Shown here piece after piece: positions 45,452 through 55,207 of a stretch of 64,000 nt of DNA. Under the pieces are notes generated by a model. That model saw nothing but the letters and a program-made list of their open reading frames with translations. It was not told the origin of the DNA and did no database searches. Made by a program: the position numbers and the translations under genes. Numbering within the stretch: the stretch's first letter is position 1; the number at the start of each line of letters is the position of its first letter. The stretch comes from JAEXOD01 sp963667875. Its GTDB lineage: Bacteria > Bacteroidota > Ignavibacteria > Ignavibacteriales > Melioribacteraceae. The stretch covers positions 574,375-638,374 of the forward strand of contig CAXXGC010000006.1 in the NCBI GenBank assembly GCA_963667875.2, read 5' to 3'.

Positions 45452-47881
45452 ATGAAAAATTGGCAAAAAGTTTTATTAGGTGTAGGTATTACATTTATAG
45501 TTGTACTTATATCAATTATATTCTTTTCGTATAGAATTATAAACAATACATTGCCGGATTATGACGGTGAAGAATACAGTAAAGATGTTATGAGTAGTGT
45601 GGAAATTTACCGCGATTCATTAGCTATTCCTTATATTAAAGCACCAAACGATTTAGATGCTTATTTTGCACTTGGTTACGTTCATGCTCAAGAAAGACTT
45701 TTCCAGATGGATTTAATAAGAAGAGCCGGCAGCGGCAGACTTTCCGAAATTTTTGGAAAACGTACACTCCCTTACGATAAAATGTTCCGAACTTTAGGAC
45801 TTCAGCGCGTAGTTGAACAAAATTTACCCAAAACCGATAAACAGACTTTACAGGTTTTATCTGCTTATTCAGCCGGAGTTAATTATTTTATTCATCAAAA
45901 CAAAGATAATTTACCGCTGGAATTTGCCGTACTTGGTTATAAACCGGACGATTGGAAACCGGTACACAGTTTATTAATTGCAAAAATGCTTGCTTGGGAA
46001 TTAAACATCAGCTGGTGGACAGATTTTAGTTTTACACATCTGGTTCAAAAATTTGGAGCAGAAAAAGTTAAGGAAATTTTACCTAACTTTGAACAGAACA
46101 AGGAATATATTATTTCAAAACAGATAAAATCGCTGGAATTAATTAATTCCGGTTTAGTTAATACCGATAAAAAATTTAGAGAATTTGTTGGTTTTGACGG
46201 TACTCATATCGGTTCAAATAACTGGGTTGTAAACGGCGCCCACTCAACAAGCGGTAAACCTATTATTGCAAATGATCCTCATTTGGCATTTCAGGCTCCC
46301 GGCAGGTGGTTTATTGCAGTAATTAAAGCAGACAACAAAACAATGGCAGGATTAACGTTACCCGGGATTCCGGGAATTGTGATTGGCAAAAACGACAGGA
46401 TAAGCTGGACAGTTACAAATGTTATGGCCGATGATGCCGATTTTTATATTGAACAGCTTGACAGTTCAAAATCCAATTATTTATTAGACGGGACTTGGGA
46501 AAAATTAAATGTCATAAAAGAAATTATCCATATTAAAGATGAAGATGATATAGAATTAAAAATAAAACAAACCCACAGAGGCCCCATTATTTCCGATATT
46601 CATCCTTATAATGTAATGTATCCAAACAAATATCGTAAAAATCCGGTTGTAAGTATGCGGTGGACAGCATTTGATTATAGCAGCGAATTATCCGCTTTTT
46701 TAGCAATAAACAATGCTAAAAATTTTGGCGAGTTTAAAGAAGCAGTAAAATATTATCATGCACCCGGGCAAAATTTTGTTTATGCCGATATTGACGGAAA
46801 TATTGGTTATATATGCGGAGCAAAACTTCCAATACGTAAAACATCATCTCCAACATTAGTGTTTGATGGAACAACTTCAAATAGCGACTGGAGCGGTTAT
46901 GTGCCCTATGATGAAATGCCCAAAATCTATAATCCGCCTGCAGGTTTTATTGCAACAGCTAATAATAAAGTTGTTGAAAGTTTTCCTTATCATATATCAA
47001 ATCTTTGGGAACCAAATTCAAGAATTTTAAGGATTACAAGTCTATTAAAATCAAAAGAAAAACATTCTGTTAAAGATTTCAAGGCATATCAAAATGATTA
47101 TTATTCGGAATATGCTTCGGAACTTGTGCCTTTTATTATTGATGCTTTTAAAAATGCTGAAATTAGCGATAAGAACTTGAACCTTGCCTTAAAAGTATTA
47201 AAAAAATGGGATTTTAAAATTGGGGCCGACAGTCAGGCTCCAACAATTTATACAAATTTCCTTCAGCATTTAATTGAAAATATCTTTGCAGACGAAATGG
47301 GAAAAACATATCTAAAAGAATATTGTTTTATTGCAAATATTCCTTATAGAGTTGTATTACAGCTTTTATATCAAAATTCTTCATCCTGGTTTGATAATGT
47401 AAAAACATCCAAATATGAAATGCGGGACGATATTATTAGAAAAAGTTTGACCGATGCTTTGTTGGAACTTGAATATAAATATGGAAGCAGCTTATATTTA
47501 TGGCAATGGGGTAATTTACATCAAATAACTTTTAAACATAGTTTTAATGGATTTTCGAGTTTTACAGATAAATTTGTAAATATTGGTCCTTTTGAAATTG
47601 GCGGAGACGGAACAACAATAAATAACGGTGAATATTCCTTTAATAAACCATATGCAAATAATTTAGGTCCTTCAATGCGGTTTATTTTTGATTTTGCTGA
47701 ACCGGATAATTTTTATTGTATATTACCAACAGGTCAATCGGGACATATTTTTAGTTCAAATTACAAAAATATGACAAAAAAATGGTTAACGGGAAAATAT
47801 ATTAAAGTAAATACTGATTTTAGAATTATTGAGACTGGATTTTCGAATAAAATTTCATTTAATTCAAAAAATCAGGAATAA
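45452..47881 (+). CDS. Penicillin-acylase-family N-terminal-nucleophile amidase
   Basis: 809 residues. One N-terminal membrane helix (VLLGVGITFIVVLISIIFFSY) anchors it in the inner membrane, facing the periplasm. The precursor shows VEIYRDSLAIPYIKAPNDLDAYFALGYVHAQERLFQMDLIRR (family start of the alpha chain) and the autocatalytic site GSNNWVV, where Ser255 would become the new N terminus of the beta chain. The beta chain has IIANDPHLAF and GIPGIVIGKNDRISWTVTNVMAD. Family members hydrolyse amide bonds of acyl-homoserine lactones, penicillins or lipids; the substrate is unknown here. metF follows after 56 bases. Confidence 0.9.
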   Translation: MKNWQKVLLGVGITFIVVLISIIFFSYRIINNTLPDYDGEEYSKDVMSSVEIYRDSLAIPYIKAPNDLDAYFALGYVHAQERLFQMDLIRRAGSGRLSEIFGKRTLPYDKMFRTLGLQRVVEQNLPKTDKQTLQVLSAYSAGVNYFIHQNKDNLPLEFAVLGYKPDDWKPVHSLLIAKMLAWELNISWWTDFSFTHLVQKFGAEKVKEILPNFEQNKEYIISKQIKSLELINSGLVNTDKKFREFVGFDGTHIGSNNWVVNGAHSTSGKPIIANDPHLAFQAPGRWFIAVIKADNKTMAGLTLPGIPGIVIGKNDRISWTVTNVMADDADFYIEQLDSSKSNYLLDGTWEKLNVIKEIIHIKDEDDIELKIKQTHRGPIISDIHPYNVMYPNKYRKNPVVSMRWTAFDYSSELSAFLAINNAKNFGEFKEAVKYYHAPGQNFVYADIDGNIGYICGAKLPIRKTSSPTLVFDGTTSNSDWSGYVPYDEMPKIYNPPAGFIATANNKVVESFPYHISNLWEPNSRILRITSLLKSKEKHSVKDFKAYQNDYYSEYASELVPFIIDAFKNAEISDKNLNLALKVLKKWDFKIGADSQAPTIYTNFLQHLIENIFADEMGKTYLKEYCFIANIPYRVVLQLLYQNSSSWFDNVKTSKYEMRDDIIRKSLTDALLELEYKYGSSLYLWQWGNLHQITFKHSFNGFSSFTDKFVNIGPFEIGGDGTTINNGEYSFNKPYANNLGPSMRFIFDFAEPDNFYCILPTGQSGHIFSSNYKNMTKKWLTGKYIKVNTDFRIIETGFSNKISFNSKNQE

Positions 47882-47937
47882 TATAGTTAAGAATTAAAAA
47901 AAATATTACATTAGTAATTTAAATTTTTAGGGATACA

Positions 47938-48891
47938 ATGAAAGTTATAGAACATTTAATAAAAGCAACAAGACCATTGATAAGTTTTGAAATAATTCCC
48001 CCAAAACGCGGAGGGAATATACATCAGTTATTATCTTTATTAGATGATATTATAAAATACAATCCGCCTTTTATTGATATTACTTCGCATGCGGCAGAAG
48101 TTATTTATGAAGAAACCGCAGGTGGAGGTTTTATTGCTAAAGTTAAAAGAAAAAGACCGGGTACGCTTGGTATTTGCGCTTTAATACAAAATAAATATAA
48201 TGTAGATGCGGTTCCGCATGTAATTTGTCAAGGTTTTACTCGGGAAGAAACCGAAGATTTTCTTATTGAATTACGTTATTTAATGATTGATAATGTTCTT
48301 GCTATTAAAGGTGACGACAGTGCTTTTAACAAACCGCTTAAATTTGGCCGAAGTGTTAATTCAAGATCAATCGATTTAGTTAAACAAATAAAAGCTATGA
48401 ATTCCGGGAAATATTTGGAAGATTCACTTTTGGACGCTGAACCTACAAATTTTTGTATCGGTGTTGGCGGTTACCCCGAAAAACATTATGAGGCACCAAA
48501 TTTAGATATTGATATTAATTATATAAAAGAAAAAATTGATGCTGGTGCCGATTATATTGTTACTCAAATGTTTTATGATAATCAAAAATATTATACATTT
48601 GTTGAAAAATGCCGTGCGGCCGGTATTCAAGTACCTATTATTCCCGGATTAAAAATATTAACATCCCGAACTCATGTTAATTCTTTGCCAAAAAACTTTT
48701 ATATTGATATTCCAAAAGAATTAGCAGATAACATTATGAACGAAAAACCTGAACATTCAATGGAAATAGGAATTGAGTGGACAGCCCGTCAAGTTGAGGA
48801 CTTATTAAACCATAATGTTCCGGGAATACATTTTTATGTTATGCAGACTTCAAGACCTATTAATAAATTAATGGCAAAGTTAAAAATTTAA
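47938..48891 (+). CDS. metF: Methylenetetrahydrofolate reductase
   Basis: 317 residues. Reduces 5,10-methylene-THF to 5-methyl-THF with FAD for methionine synthesis; cytoplasmic. ISFEIIPPKRGGN at the N terminus, IDITSHAAEV, NVLAIKGDDS (FAD/substrate loop) and GADYIVTQMFYD in the second half are the family landmarks. It is the first gene of a tight run metF - Gfo/Idh/MocA - aldolase - ddl - divIC-like - rarA (7 bases, overlap, 12 bases, overlap, adjacent). Confidence 0.92.
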   Translation: MKVIEHLIKATRPLISFEIIPPKRGGNIHQLLSLLDDIIKYNPPFIDITSHAAEVIYEETAGGGFIAKVKRKRPGTLGICALIQNKYNVDAVPHVICQGFTREETEDFLIELRYLMIDNVLAIKGDDSAFNKPLKFGRSVNSRSIDLVKQIKAMNSGKYLEDSLLDAEPTNFCIGVGGYPEKHYEAPNLDIDINYIKEKIDAGADYIVTQMFYDNQKYYTFVEKCRAAGIQVPIIPGLKILTSRTHVNSLPKNFYIDIPKELADNIMNEKPEHSMEIGIEWTARQVEDLLNHNVPGIHFYVMQTSRPINKLMAKLKI

Positions 48892-48898
48892 AGGTATT

Positions 48899-49906
48899 AT
48901 GAAATTAAAAGATAAAATCCATTTACCTCATCGTAAATCGAAAAAATTAAGATGGGGAATTGCCGGATGCGGCAGATTTACTGAAAATGTACTTCTCCCT
49001 ACTTTACTACAGATAAACAAAAACAAAGTAGTTTCTATTTTTAGCAACGATATTACAAGAGCAAAATATATATCTACTAAATTTGCGGCACCATATTCAT
49101 TTAATAATTTTACCGAATTTTTAAAATCCGATTTTGACGCCCTTTATGTTGGCAGTATCAATTCCGATCATTACAGTCAGGTTCTTGAGGCTGCAAAAAT
49201 GGGTAAAAATATTTTGTGCGAAAAACCTATGTCATTAAATTCAGCACAAGCTTTGGAAATGGTCGAAACATGTAACAAAAATAATGTGTTATTTGCACTA
49301 AATTATGTAAACCGTTTTCATCCATTAGCTCAAAAAGCAAAAGAATTGATTGATAACAATTTTCTGGGTAAAATTGTATCTATTTCAGTCAGTTATAATA
49401 CGGAATATATGCCGGATGATAATTTCAGATTTAAAAAAGAATTAAGCGGTGGTGGAGCCTTACGCGATATAGGAACCCATATGATAGATCTTTTATTATA
49501 CTTTGGCGGTAATATTACAGAAATTAAAGGATTTATGGATAATATTATTTTCAAAAGTGAAGTTGAAGATTTTGCTTCTGCTTTAGTAAAATTTGAAAAC
49601 AGCGGTTACGGCTCTTTTAATGTTTCGTTTAATACTCCCAAAGCATTTAACAGAATTGAAATACTTGGTTACAAAGGCTGTATAGCAATTGATAATATAA
49701 TTGGAAAACGTGGAACCCCCGCCAAATTAACAATAGATTTGAATGGTGAAGGTCGAAAAGCTTTTAGAAATAGGGCGCATAAACAATTATTTTTGCTCCG
49801 TTCAGTTTGTAATTCGTTTTTGCATCACGAAGAACCTGCAATTACCGGTTATGATGGATACATCAATATGCAGGTAATGGAAATGTTGGAAAATCAATGT
49901 CTTTAA
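48899..49906 (+). CDS. Gfo/Idh/MocA-family NAD(P)-dependent oxidoreductase
   Basis: 335 residues. N-terminal Rossmann loop GIAGCGRFTENVLLPTL, the family motif CEKPMSLNSAQALEMVE, and a C-terminal alpha/beta domain with LSGGGALRDIGTHMIDLLLYFGG. It oxidises or reduces a sugar or inositol-like substrate that is not identifiable. The stop overlaps the next gene's start by 10 bases, so the class II aldolase and this oxidoreductase could work on one carbohydrate, but the rest of the operon is housekeeping. Confidence 0.88.
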   Translation: MKLKDKIHLPHRKSKKLRWGIAGCGRFTENVLLPTLLQINKNKVVSIFSNDITRAKYISTKFAAPYSFNNFTEFLKSDFDALYVGSINSDHYSQVLEAAKMGKNILCEKPMSLNSAQALEMVETCNKNNVLFALNYVNRFHPLAQKAKELIDNNFLGKIVSISVSYNTEYMPDDNFRFKKELSGGGALRDIGTHMIDLLLYFGGNITEIKGFMDNIIFKSEVEDFASALVKFENSGYGSFNVSFNTPKAFNRIEILGYKGCIAIDNIIGKRGTPAKLTIDLNGEGRKAFRNRAHKQLFLLRSVCNSFLHHEEPAITGYDGYINMQVMEMLENQCL

Positions 49907-50568
49907 GAAATGAATTAGTTGAAATTTGCAAAAAAGTTTATAACAATGGTTTTGTTGCCGCGCTTGACGGAAATTTATCTGCAAGAATTAGTGCTGATAA
50001 AATATTAATAACTCCTTCGGCAAAATGCAAAGGTGAGATTACTGAGGATGATTTATTAGTAACTGATTTATCCGGTAATCTTATTGAAGGAAACGGAAAA
50101 ATTTCCACCGAATCTAAGATTCATATTCTTGCTTATAAGTACAGACCGGAAGTAAACGCCGTTATTCATGCTCATCCGGTTTTTGCAACAGCTTTTGCTG
50201 CAATGGGAGAAGGTTTTACAAAACCGGTATTTCCTGAAGTAATATTAACGTTGGGTAAAGTTCCTTTATGTAAATATTCTACCCCTTCAACAGATCAGGT
50301 TACACAATCTATGATGCCCTATATTGAATACGTTTGGGCGTTGCTGCTTGAAAATCATGGGGCTGTAACTTTTGGTACTTCAATAAAAGATGCTTATTAC
50401 AAAATGGAAAAACTTGAACATACGGCAAAAATATTTTCTGTTATCAGAAGTTTTGGAAGTGAAAAAATAATACCCGGATATAAATTGTCCGAATTATATG
50501 ATATAGCAAAAAACACTTATAATTTAAATATTGATAAAAGAAATAGGATGGATATAAGATCCTATTAG
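49897..50568 (+). CDS. Class II aldolase/adducin-family protein
   Basis: 223 residues. Zinc-dependent sugar-phosphate aldolase/epimerase type (FucA, AraD, MtnB relatives). Visible: GNLSARISADKILITPSAKCKGEI (phosphate-loop region), the metal ligands HAHPVFATAFAAMGE and LLENHGAVTFG. Substrate not assignable. The start is supported by GGAAA in the preceding gene. Confidence 0.88.
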   Translation: MSLRNELVEICKKVYNNGFVAALDGNLSARISADKILITPSAKCKGEITEDDLLVTDLSGNLIEGNGKISTESKIHILAYKYRPEVNAVIHAHPVFATAFAAMGEGFTKPVFPEVILTLGKVPLCKYSTPSTDQVTQSMMPYIEYVWALLLENHGAVTFGTSIKDAYYKMEKLEHTAKIFSVIRSFGSEKIIPGYKLSELYDIAKNTYNLNIDKRNRMDIRSY

Positions 50569-50580
50569 TACGGAAATAAT

Positions 50581-51582
50581 ATGAAAAAAGAAAAAAAAAT
50601 TTTATTATTAGTTGGTGGTATCTCCCCTGAAAGAGAAGTATCAAAATCCTCCGGTGAAAATGTATATAATGCATTAGTTAAACTTGGTTACGATGTAACA
50701 GTAGTAGATCCTGCTTATGGTGATAATCAGCCAAAAGAAAATAGACTATTTTTTGAAAGTACAGATTATTCTTTAATCAGCCGCGAAAATTATATCAAGG
50801 CTATTAATTTACCCGAATTTGACAATGTTGATCTGGTATTTAATTCATTACATGGTAAATATGGTGAAGACGGAACAATACAATCGTTATTGGAATTAAA
50901 GAAAATAAAATACACAGGTTCAGGTGTTTTAGCAAGTTCGCTTACAATGGATAAATGCGCATCTAAAATATTATTTCAACATTTTGATGTCTCTACTCCT
51001 AAGTGGTTTTTTGTTTCGGAAGATTATGTTAATATGACCGAAATAAAAGAAAAAATAAAGGATTCGATATTATACCCTTGTGTTATTAAACCAAACGACC
51101 AAGGTTCTACAATTGGGCTTTCAATTTGTCATAAAGAAGAAGAAATTGAAGCAGCAGTTAAGCTTGCACTACAATTTTCATCAAAAGCATTAATTGAAGA
51201 ATTTATTGAAGGTTTTGAATTAACAGTAGGAGTTTTAGACAGTTTGGTTTTACCTCCGCTTGAAATAAAACCTAAAAAAGATTGTTACGATTATGAATGT
51301 AAATATACAGACGGAATGAGCGAATATGAAGTTCCCGCACAATTCCCTGTTGAAGTGTTAGATAATCTTAAAAACCAGGCTAAACTTGCTTTTGATGCAT
51401 TAGGGTGTACATCGTATGCCCGTATTGACTTTAGAGTTAATCGTAAACATCAAATTTATTGTTTAGAGGCAAATACATTACCCGGAATGACATCACATAG
51501 TTTATTGCCAAAAATGGCATTTGCCGCCGGAATAAGTTTTGAAGAACTGATTGAAAAAATTATTACTTATTCATTAAAATGA
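50581..51582 (+). CDS. ddl: D-alanine--D-alanine ligase
   Basis: 333 residues. Makes the D-Ala-D-Ala dipeptide of peptidoglycan. ATP-grasp fold: VGGISPEREVSKSSGENV (substrate loop), SLHGKYGEDGTIQ, SGVLASSLTMDK, a lysine/acid ATP site in VIKPNDQGSTIG, and LEANTLPGMTSHSLLPKMA at the C terminus. It overlaps the next gene by 4 bases; the neighbours (divIC-like) also concern the cell wall and division. Confidence 0.95.
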   Translation: MKKEKKILLLVGGISPEREVSKSSGENVYNALVKLGYDVTVVDPAYGDNQPKENRLFFESTDYSLISRENYIKAINLPEFDNVDLVFNSLHGKYGEDGTIQSLLELKKIKYTGSGVLASSLTMDKCASKILFQHFDVSTPKWFFVSEDYVNMTEIKEKIKDSILYPCVIKPNDQGSTIGLSICHKEEEIEAAVKLALQFSSKALIEEFIEGFELTVGVLDSLVLPPLEIKPKKDCYDYECKYTDGMSEYEVPAQFPVEVLDNLKNQAKLAFDALGCTSYARIDFRVNRKHQIYCLEANTLPGMTSHSLLPKMAFAAGISFEELIEKIITYSLK

Positions 51583-51872
51583 AAAAAATTAAGATAAATA
51601 AAAAAATTAAGATAATTATATTTGCAGCTGTATTATCAATAATATTAGTTTATATTGTTTTTAATGAAAGCGGTGTACTGAGTTATTACTCTATTAAAAG
51701 TGATATTCAAGATATTAGAACACAAATTGATTCATCTAAGACAAGGATTGATAATCTTAATGCCGAAATAGATTCACTTAAAACAAATAATTTCAAAATA
51801 GAAAAAGTTGCCCGTGAAAAATACCATCTAAAAAAACCGGGTGAAAAGGTTTTTAAGATTAAGGTAAAATAA
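51579..51872 (+). CDS. Septum-formation initiator (FtsB/DivIC) family protein
   Basis: 97 residues. Basic N terminus (KKIKINKKIK), one membrane helix (IIIFAAVLSIILVYIVF), a coiled coil (IQDIRTQIDSSKTRIDNLNAEIDSLK) and the family motif KVAREKYHLKKPGEKVFKI. It would bridge periplasmic division proteins at the septum. Overlaps ddl by 4 bases and abuts rarA with no gap. Confidence 0.87.
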   Translation: MKKIKINKKIKIIIFAAVLSIILVYIVFNESGVLSYYSIKSDIQDIRTQIDSSKTRIDNLNAEIDSLKTNNFKIEKVAREKYHLKKPGEKVFKIKVK

Positions 51873-53162
51873 ATGGATATTAAAATTCCCCAAACACCAC
51901 TTGCGGAAAGAATACGTCCAAATACATTGAACGATTATTTTGGACAAGAACATTTAACAGGACCCGGCAGACCTATACGAAAAATGATTGAGAGCGATTC
52001 AATCAGCTCGATGATATTTTGGGGGCCGCCGGGAACAGGCAAAACCACTCTTGGACGAATAATTTCACATTCAACCTCATCCGAATTTCATATTATTAAC
52101 GCTGTTTCATCCGGTGTAAAAGATATTCGTATTATTATGGAAATTGGGAAAACCAATAAAGAGAATAATAAAAGAACAATTTTATTTATTGATGAAATTC
52201 ACAGATTTAACAAAAATCAGCAGGATGCACTCCTTTCATCAGTAGAAAAAGGAGACATTATTTTAATAGGAGCAACAACTGAAAATCCTTCTTTTGAAGT
52301 AATTCCTGCTTTACGTTCCCGAGCCCGGACATATATTCTGAAAGCTCTTGACGAAATTAACTTAAATAAAATTTTAGATCATTCATTAAAAAATGACGAA
52401 TTTCTTTCCGCTTTAAAAATTACTATTCCCGATAGAGATTTTTTAATGTATAATTCAGGCGGTGATGCCCGTATATTATTAAACATAGTTGAAGCTGCAG
52501 CAATACTTGAAATTGACAAAGAAGAGATAATAATAAACAAAGAGATAATTGAAAATATTACTCAAAACAAAAACTCTATTTACGATAAAGGAGCCGAAGA
52601 ACATTATAATGTAATTTCAGCGTTTATTAAAAGTTTGCGTGGCAGCGACCCCGATGCAGCTCTTTATTGGATGGCAAGAATGATTGAAGGGGGCGAAGAC
52701 CCGCTGTTTATTGCTCGAAGAATGATAATTTTTGCTTCTGAAGATATTGGAAACGCATCTCCTAACGCTCAGCTATTGGCAGTATCAACATTTTCCGCTA
52801 TTGAAAAAATTGGAATGCCGGAATCAAGAATAATATTAGCACAATGTGCTACATATTTAGCTTCTGCACCAAAAAGTAATGCTTCTTATATGGCTATTGA
52901 AAAAGCTCTTGAGGATAACCGCACCCGTCCGCATTACCCTGTTCCGCTGCATTTACGAAATGCACCGACTAATTTTATGAAAAAAATCGGTTATGGAAAT
53001 AATTATAAATATCCGCACGATTTTCCAAATAATTTTTTTGAAGAGGATTACCTGCCCGCCGAATTAAAAAACACTCAATATTATTTACCTTCAGAAAACG
53101 GACAGGAAAAAAGTATTAAGGACAGATTAAAATTTTTGTGGACTAAAAAGAAAAAATACTAA
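51873..53162 (+). CDS. rarA: Replication-associated recombination protein A (MgsA/RarA)
   Basis: 429 residues. AAA+ clamp-loader-like ATPase acting at stalled forks. TPLAERIRPNTLNDYFGQEHLTG at the N terminus, Walker A GPPGTGKTTL at 51-60, Walker B LFIDEIHRFN near 105, sensor GATTENPSFEVIPALRSRARTY, and the C-terminal SDPDAALYWMARMIEGGEDPLFIARRM helix typical of RarA. Last gene of the metF operon; its stop is 1 base from the convergent PLP-enzyme gene. Confidence 0.95.
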   Translation: MDIKIPQTPLAERIRPNTLNDYFGQEHLTGPGRPIRKMIESDSISSMIFWGPPGTGKTTLGRIISHSTSSEFHIINAVSSGVKDIRIIMEIGKTNKENNKRTILFIDEIHRFNKNQQDALLSSVEKGDIILIGATTENPSFEVIPALRSRARTYILKALDEINLNKILDHSLKNDEFLSALKITIPDRDFLMYNSGGDARILLNIVEAAAILEIDKEEIIINKEIIENITQNKNSIYDKGAEEHYNVISAFIKSLRGSDPDAALYWMARMIEGGEDPLFIARRMIIFASEDIGNASPNAQLLAVSTFSAIEKIGMPESRIILAQCATYLASAPKSNASYMAIEKALEDNRTRPHYPVPLHLRNAPTNFMKKIGYGNNYKYPHDFPNNFFEEDYLPAELKNTQYYLPSENGQEKSIKDRLKFLWTKKKKY

Positions 53163-53163
53163 A

Positions 53164-54126
53164 CTACTTCAATTTCAAATAATCTTCCTTTTTAGAAAAA
53201 ACACCAAACAAACCACCGCTATGCAAAACCATTATATTTTCGTTATTCTCTTTTTCCAAAAAGTTTTTTACAAACGCATAAAAAGCTTTGCCTGTATATG
53301 CAGGATCAAATAAAATTCCGCTTTGCCTTGCAAAATCATTTATAATATCAATTTTTTCTGCAGTAATATTTGTATATCCTTCTTCCGAATAACCGTCTAA
53401 AATTTCAAGATTATCAAAATTAATTTTATGCTCAATTTTGAATTCTTCTCTGCATTCCTTAGCTAGATTTATTATTTTATCTTTTATAATATCTTTTGGA
53501 TACAAAACGTTAACAGAATAAATTTTTAGAGGGAGATTATATACAGCACAGCCAACCAATAAACCTGCGGCTGTTCCGCCGCTTCCCGCAGCGGTAATTA
53601 TTCCGGTAATATTATTTTCGGCAACAAATTTTTTAATTTCGTTAATAAAATTAATATAGCCCCATATTCCAAGTGCATTTGAACCGCCTTCAGGAATTAC
53701 TTCTACATTAAATCCTGCTTTTTTTAATTCATTCTTTTTGTATTCAAGTATTTTATCAATATTATCATATTCTTCTTCTGTCACATAATTTATTTCAGCA
53801 TTAAATATCTTATCTATAAATAAATTCCCTTCAATATCTTTTGGTTCCTCACCAAAAAGATAAAGTTTTGATTTAATACCAAGCATGGATGCTGCTACCA
53901 CAGTTGCGCGTGCATGATTCGATTGCACTCCGCCGCAGGTTAAAACCATTTCTACGTTATTCTGTTTAGCATGATATAATAAATAATCTAATTTTCTTAC
54001 TTTATTCCCCGTTAATAAACTGCCTGTCATTTCATCATGTTTAATAAAAAAGTCTTTTCCTTTGTATGAGTATTTTTTTATCGGAGTATTTAAAAAACCA
54101 ATATCTAATTTACCGGGAGTATTCAT
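53164..54126 (-). CDS. PLP-dependent D-cysteine desulfhydrase / ACC-deaminase-family protein
   Basis: 320 residues. Fold-type II PLP enzyme. The Schiff-base lysine lies in GNKVRKLDYLLYHA, the substrate loop TCGGVQSNHARATVVAAS follows, and GGSNALGIWGYINF and AGSGGTAAGLLVG form the phosphate-binding part. Whether it acts on D-cysteine, ACC or another amino acid cannot be read out. It is last in a run VWA lipoprotein - gatC - kdsB - this (9, 9 and 4 bases apart). Confidence 0.87.
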   Translation of the reverse strand: MNTPGKLDIGFLNTPIKKYSYKGKDFFIKHDEMTGSLLTGNKVRKLDYLLYHAKQNNVEMVLTCGGVQSNHARATVVAASMLGIKSKLYLFGEEPKDIEGNLFIDKIFNAEINYVTEEEYDNIDKILEYKKNELKKAGFNVEVIPEGGSNALGIWGYINFINEIKKFVAENNITGIITAAGSGGTAAGLLVGCAVYNLPLKIYSVNVLYPKDIIKDKIINLAKECREEFKIEHKINFDNLEILDGYSEEGYTNITAEKIDIINDFARQSGILFDPAYTGKAFYAFVKNFLEKENNENIMVLHSGGLFGVFSKKEDYLKLK

Positions 54127-54130
54127 CTAA

Positions 54131-54898
54131 TCATTTTCCTTCATTTTTATTTATAAAAGCTTCGTAGTATCTGCGCGCATGTTCCAAATCACCCGGAGTA
54201 TCCACCGATATACTTTCGTAACTGGTTTCTACAATTTTTATCCTCATCCCATTTTCAAGCATTCTTAATTGTTCTAATTTTTCGGTCATTTCCAAATCAG
54301 TAGGCTGTAATTGAGTAAATTTAATCAAGGAATCAAATCTATAAACATAAAGTCCTATATGTTTGTAAATATTCCCCAGTATCAATCTTTCCATATAATT
54401 TTTTGCATCTCTAACGTAAGGTATTGGAGAACGCGAAAAATAAAGTGCAAAGTTATTGTAATCAAAAACCACTTTAGGAATTGACGGAGCCTTTAATTCT
54501 TCAACTGTTTTTATTTTTTTTGCCAATGTCGATATATCAACACTTTTATCAAATAAAAGCGGTTCAATTGCTTCATCAATCATTCGTCCCTGAATAAAAG
54601 GTTCATCACCTTGTATGTTAACAATAATGTCAACATCTTTTAGATCTTTAACCACAAATGCAATTCTATCCGAACCTGTTTTAATATCCTTTGGCGTCAT
54701 TACAACATCTTTACAAAAACGGGAAACAACTTGAAATACTTTTTCATCATCAACTGCAATTATAATTTTATCAATCATTTTTGACGTTAAAGCACTTTCA
54801 TAAGTATGACGGATCATCGGTTGACCGCCAATATCGGCAAGGGGTTTACCTAATAACCGAGAAGAACCAAATCGAGCCGGAATAACACCTAATATCAC
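54131..54898 (-). CDS. kdsB: 3-deoxy-manno-octulosonate cytidylyltransferase (CMP-KDO synthetase)
   Basis: 255 residues. Activates KDO with CTP for lipopolysaccharide. IPARFGSSRLLGKPLADIGGQPMI at the N terminus, IVNIQGDEPFI in the middle, YKHIGLYVYR and the conserved C-terminal VDTPGDLEHARR. Together with kdsC (33.6 kb) it shows a KDO-containing outer membrane. It begins 9 bases after gatC. Confidence 0.95.
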   Translation of the reverse strand: MILGVIPARFGSSRLLGKPLADIGGQPMIRHTYESALTSKMIDKIIIAVDDEKVFQVVSRFCKDVVMTPKDIKTGSDRIAFVVKDLKDVDIIVNIQGDEPFIQGRMIDEAIEPLLFDKSVDISTLAKKIKTVEELKAPSIPKVVFDYNNFALYFSRSPIPYVRDAKNYMERLILGNIYKHIGLYVYRFDSLIKFTQLQPTDLEMTEKLEQLRMLENGMRIKIVETSYESISVDTPGDLEHARRYYEAFINKNEGK

Positions 54899-54907
54899 AT
54901 TTCACCT

Positions 54908-55198
54908 TTATTGTTTAATAACTTTAGGTACTTTAAAATATACACCATCAGTATCGGGGGCATTTTTAAGTGCTTCTTCAGTATTTATGCTTTGTTTATT
55001 AATATCATTTCTAAAAAAATTAACATTATCAATTGGATATTCCAATGGTTCAACATTTTCGGTATCCAATTCATTTAATTTTTCAACGTAATTAAGTATA
55101 TCATTAAATTTATGTGTAAATTCAACTAATTCATTATCCGAAAATTTTAATCTTGCCAAAGCGGCAATATATTTAACATCTTCTGTATTCATTCCCAT
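54908..55198 (-). CDS. gatC: Asp/Glu-tRNA amidotransferase subunit C
   Basis: 96 residues. Small subunit of GatCAB, which amidates misacylated Glu-tRNA(Gln) or Asp-tRNA(Asn). Family pattern: DVKYIAALARLKFSDNELVEFTHKFNDILNYVEKLNELDTENVEPLEYP and C-terminal DGVYFKVPKVIKQ. The start could be the second Met (MNTED) two codons on. gatA and gatB are not in this window. Confidence 0.92.
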   Translation of the reverse strand: MGMNTEDVKYIAALARLKFSDNELVEFTHKFNDILNYVEKLNELDTENVEPLEYPIDNVNFFRNDINKQSINTEEALKNAPDTDGVYFKVPKVIKQ

Positions 55199-55207
55199 AT
55201 AATTCTT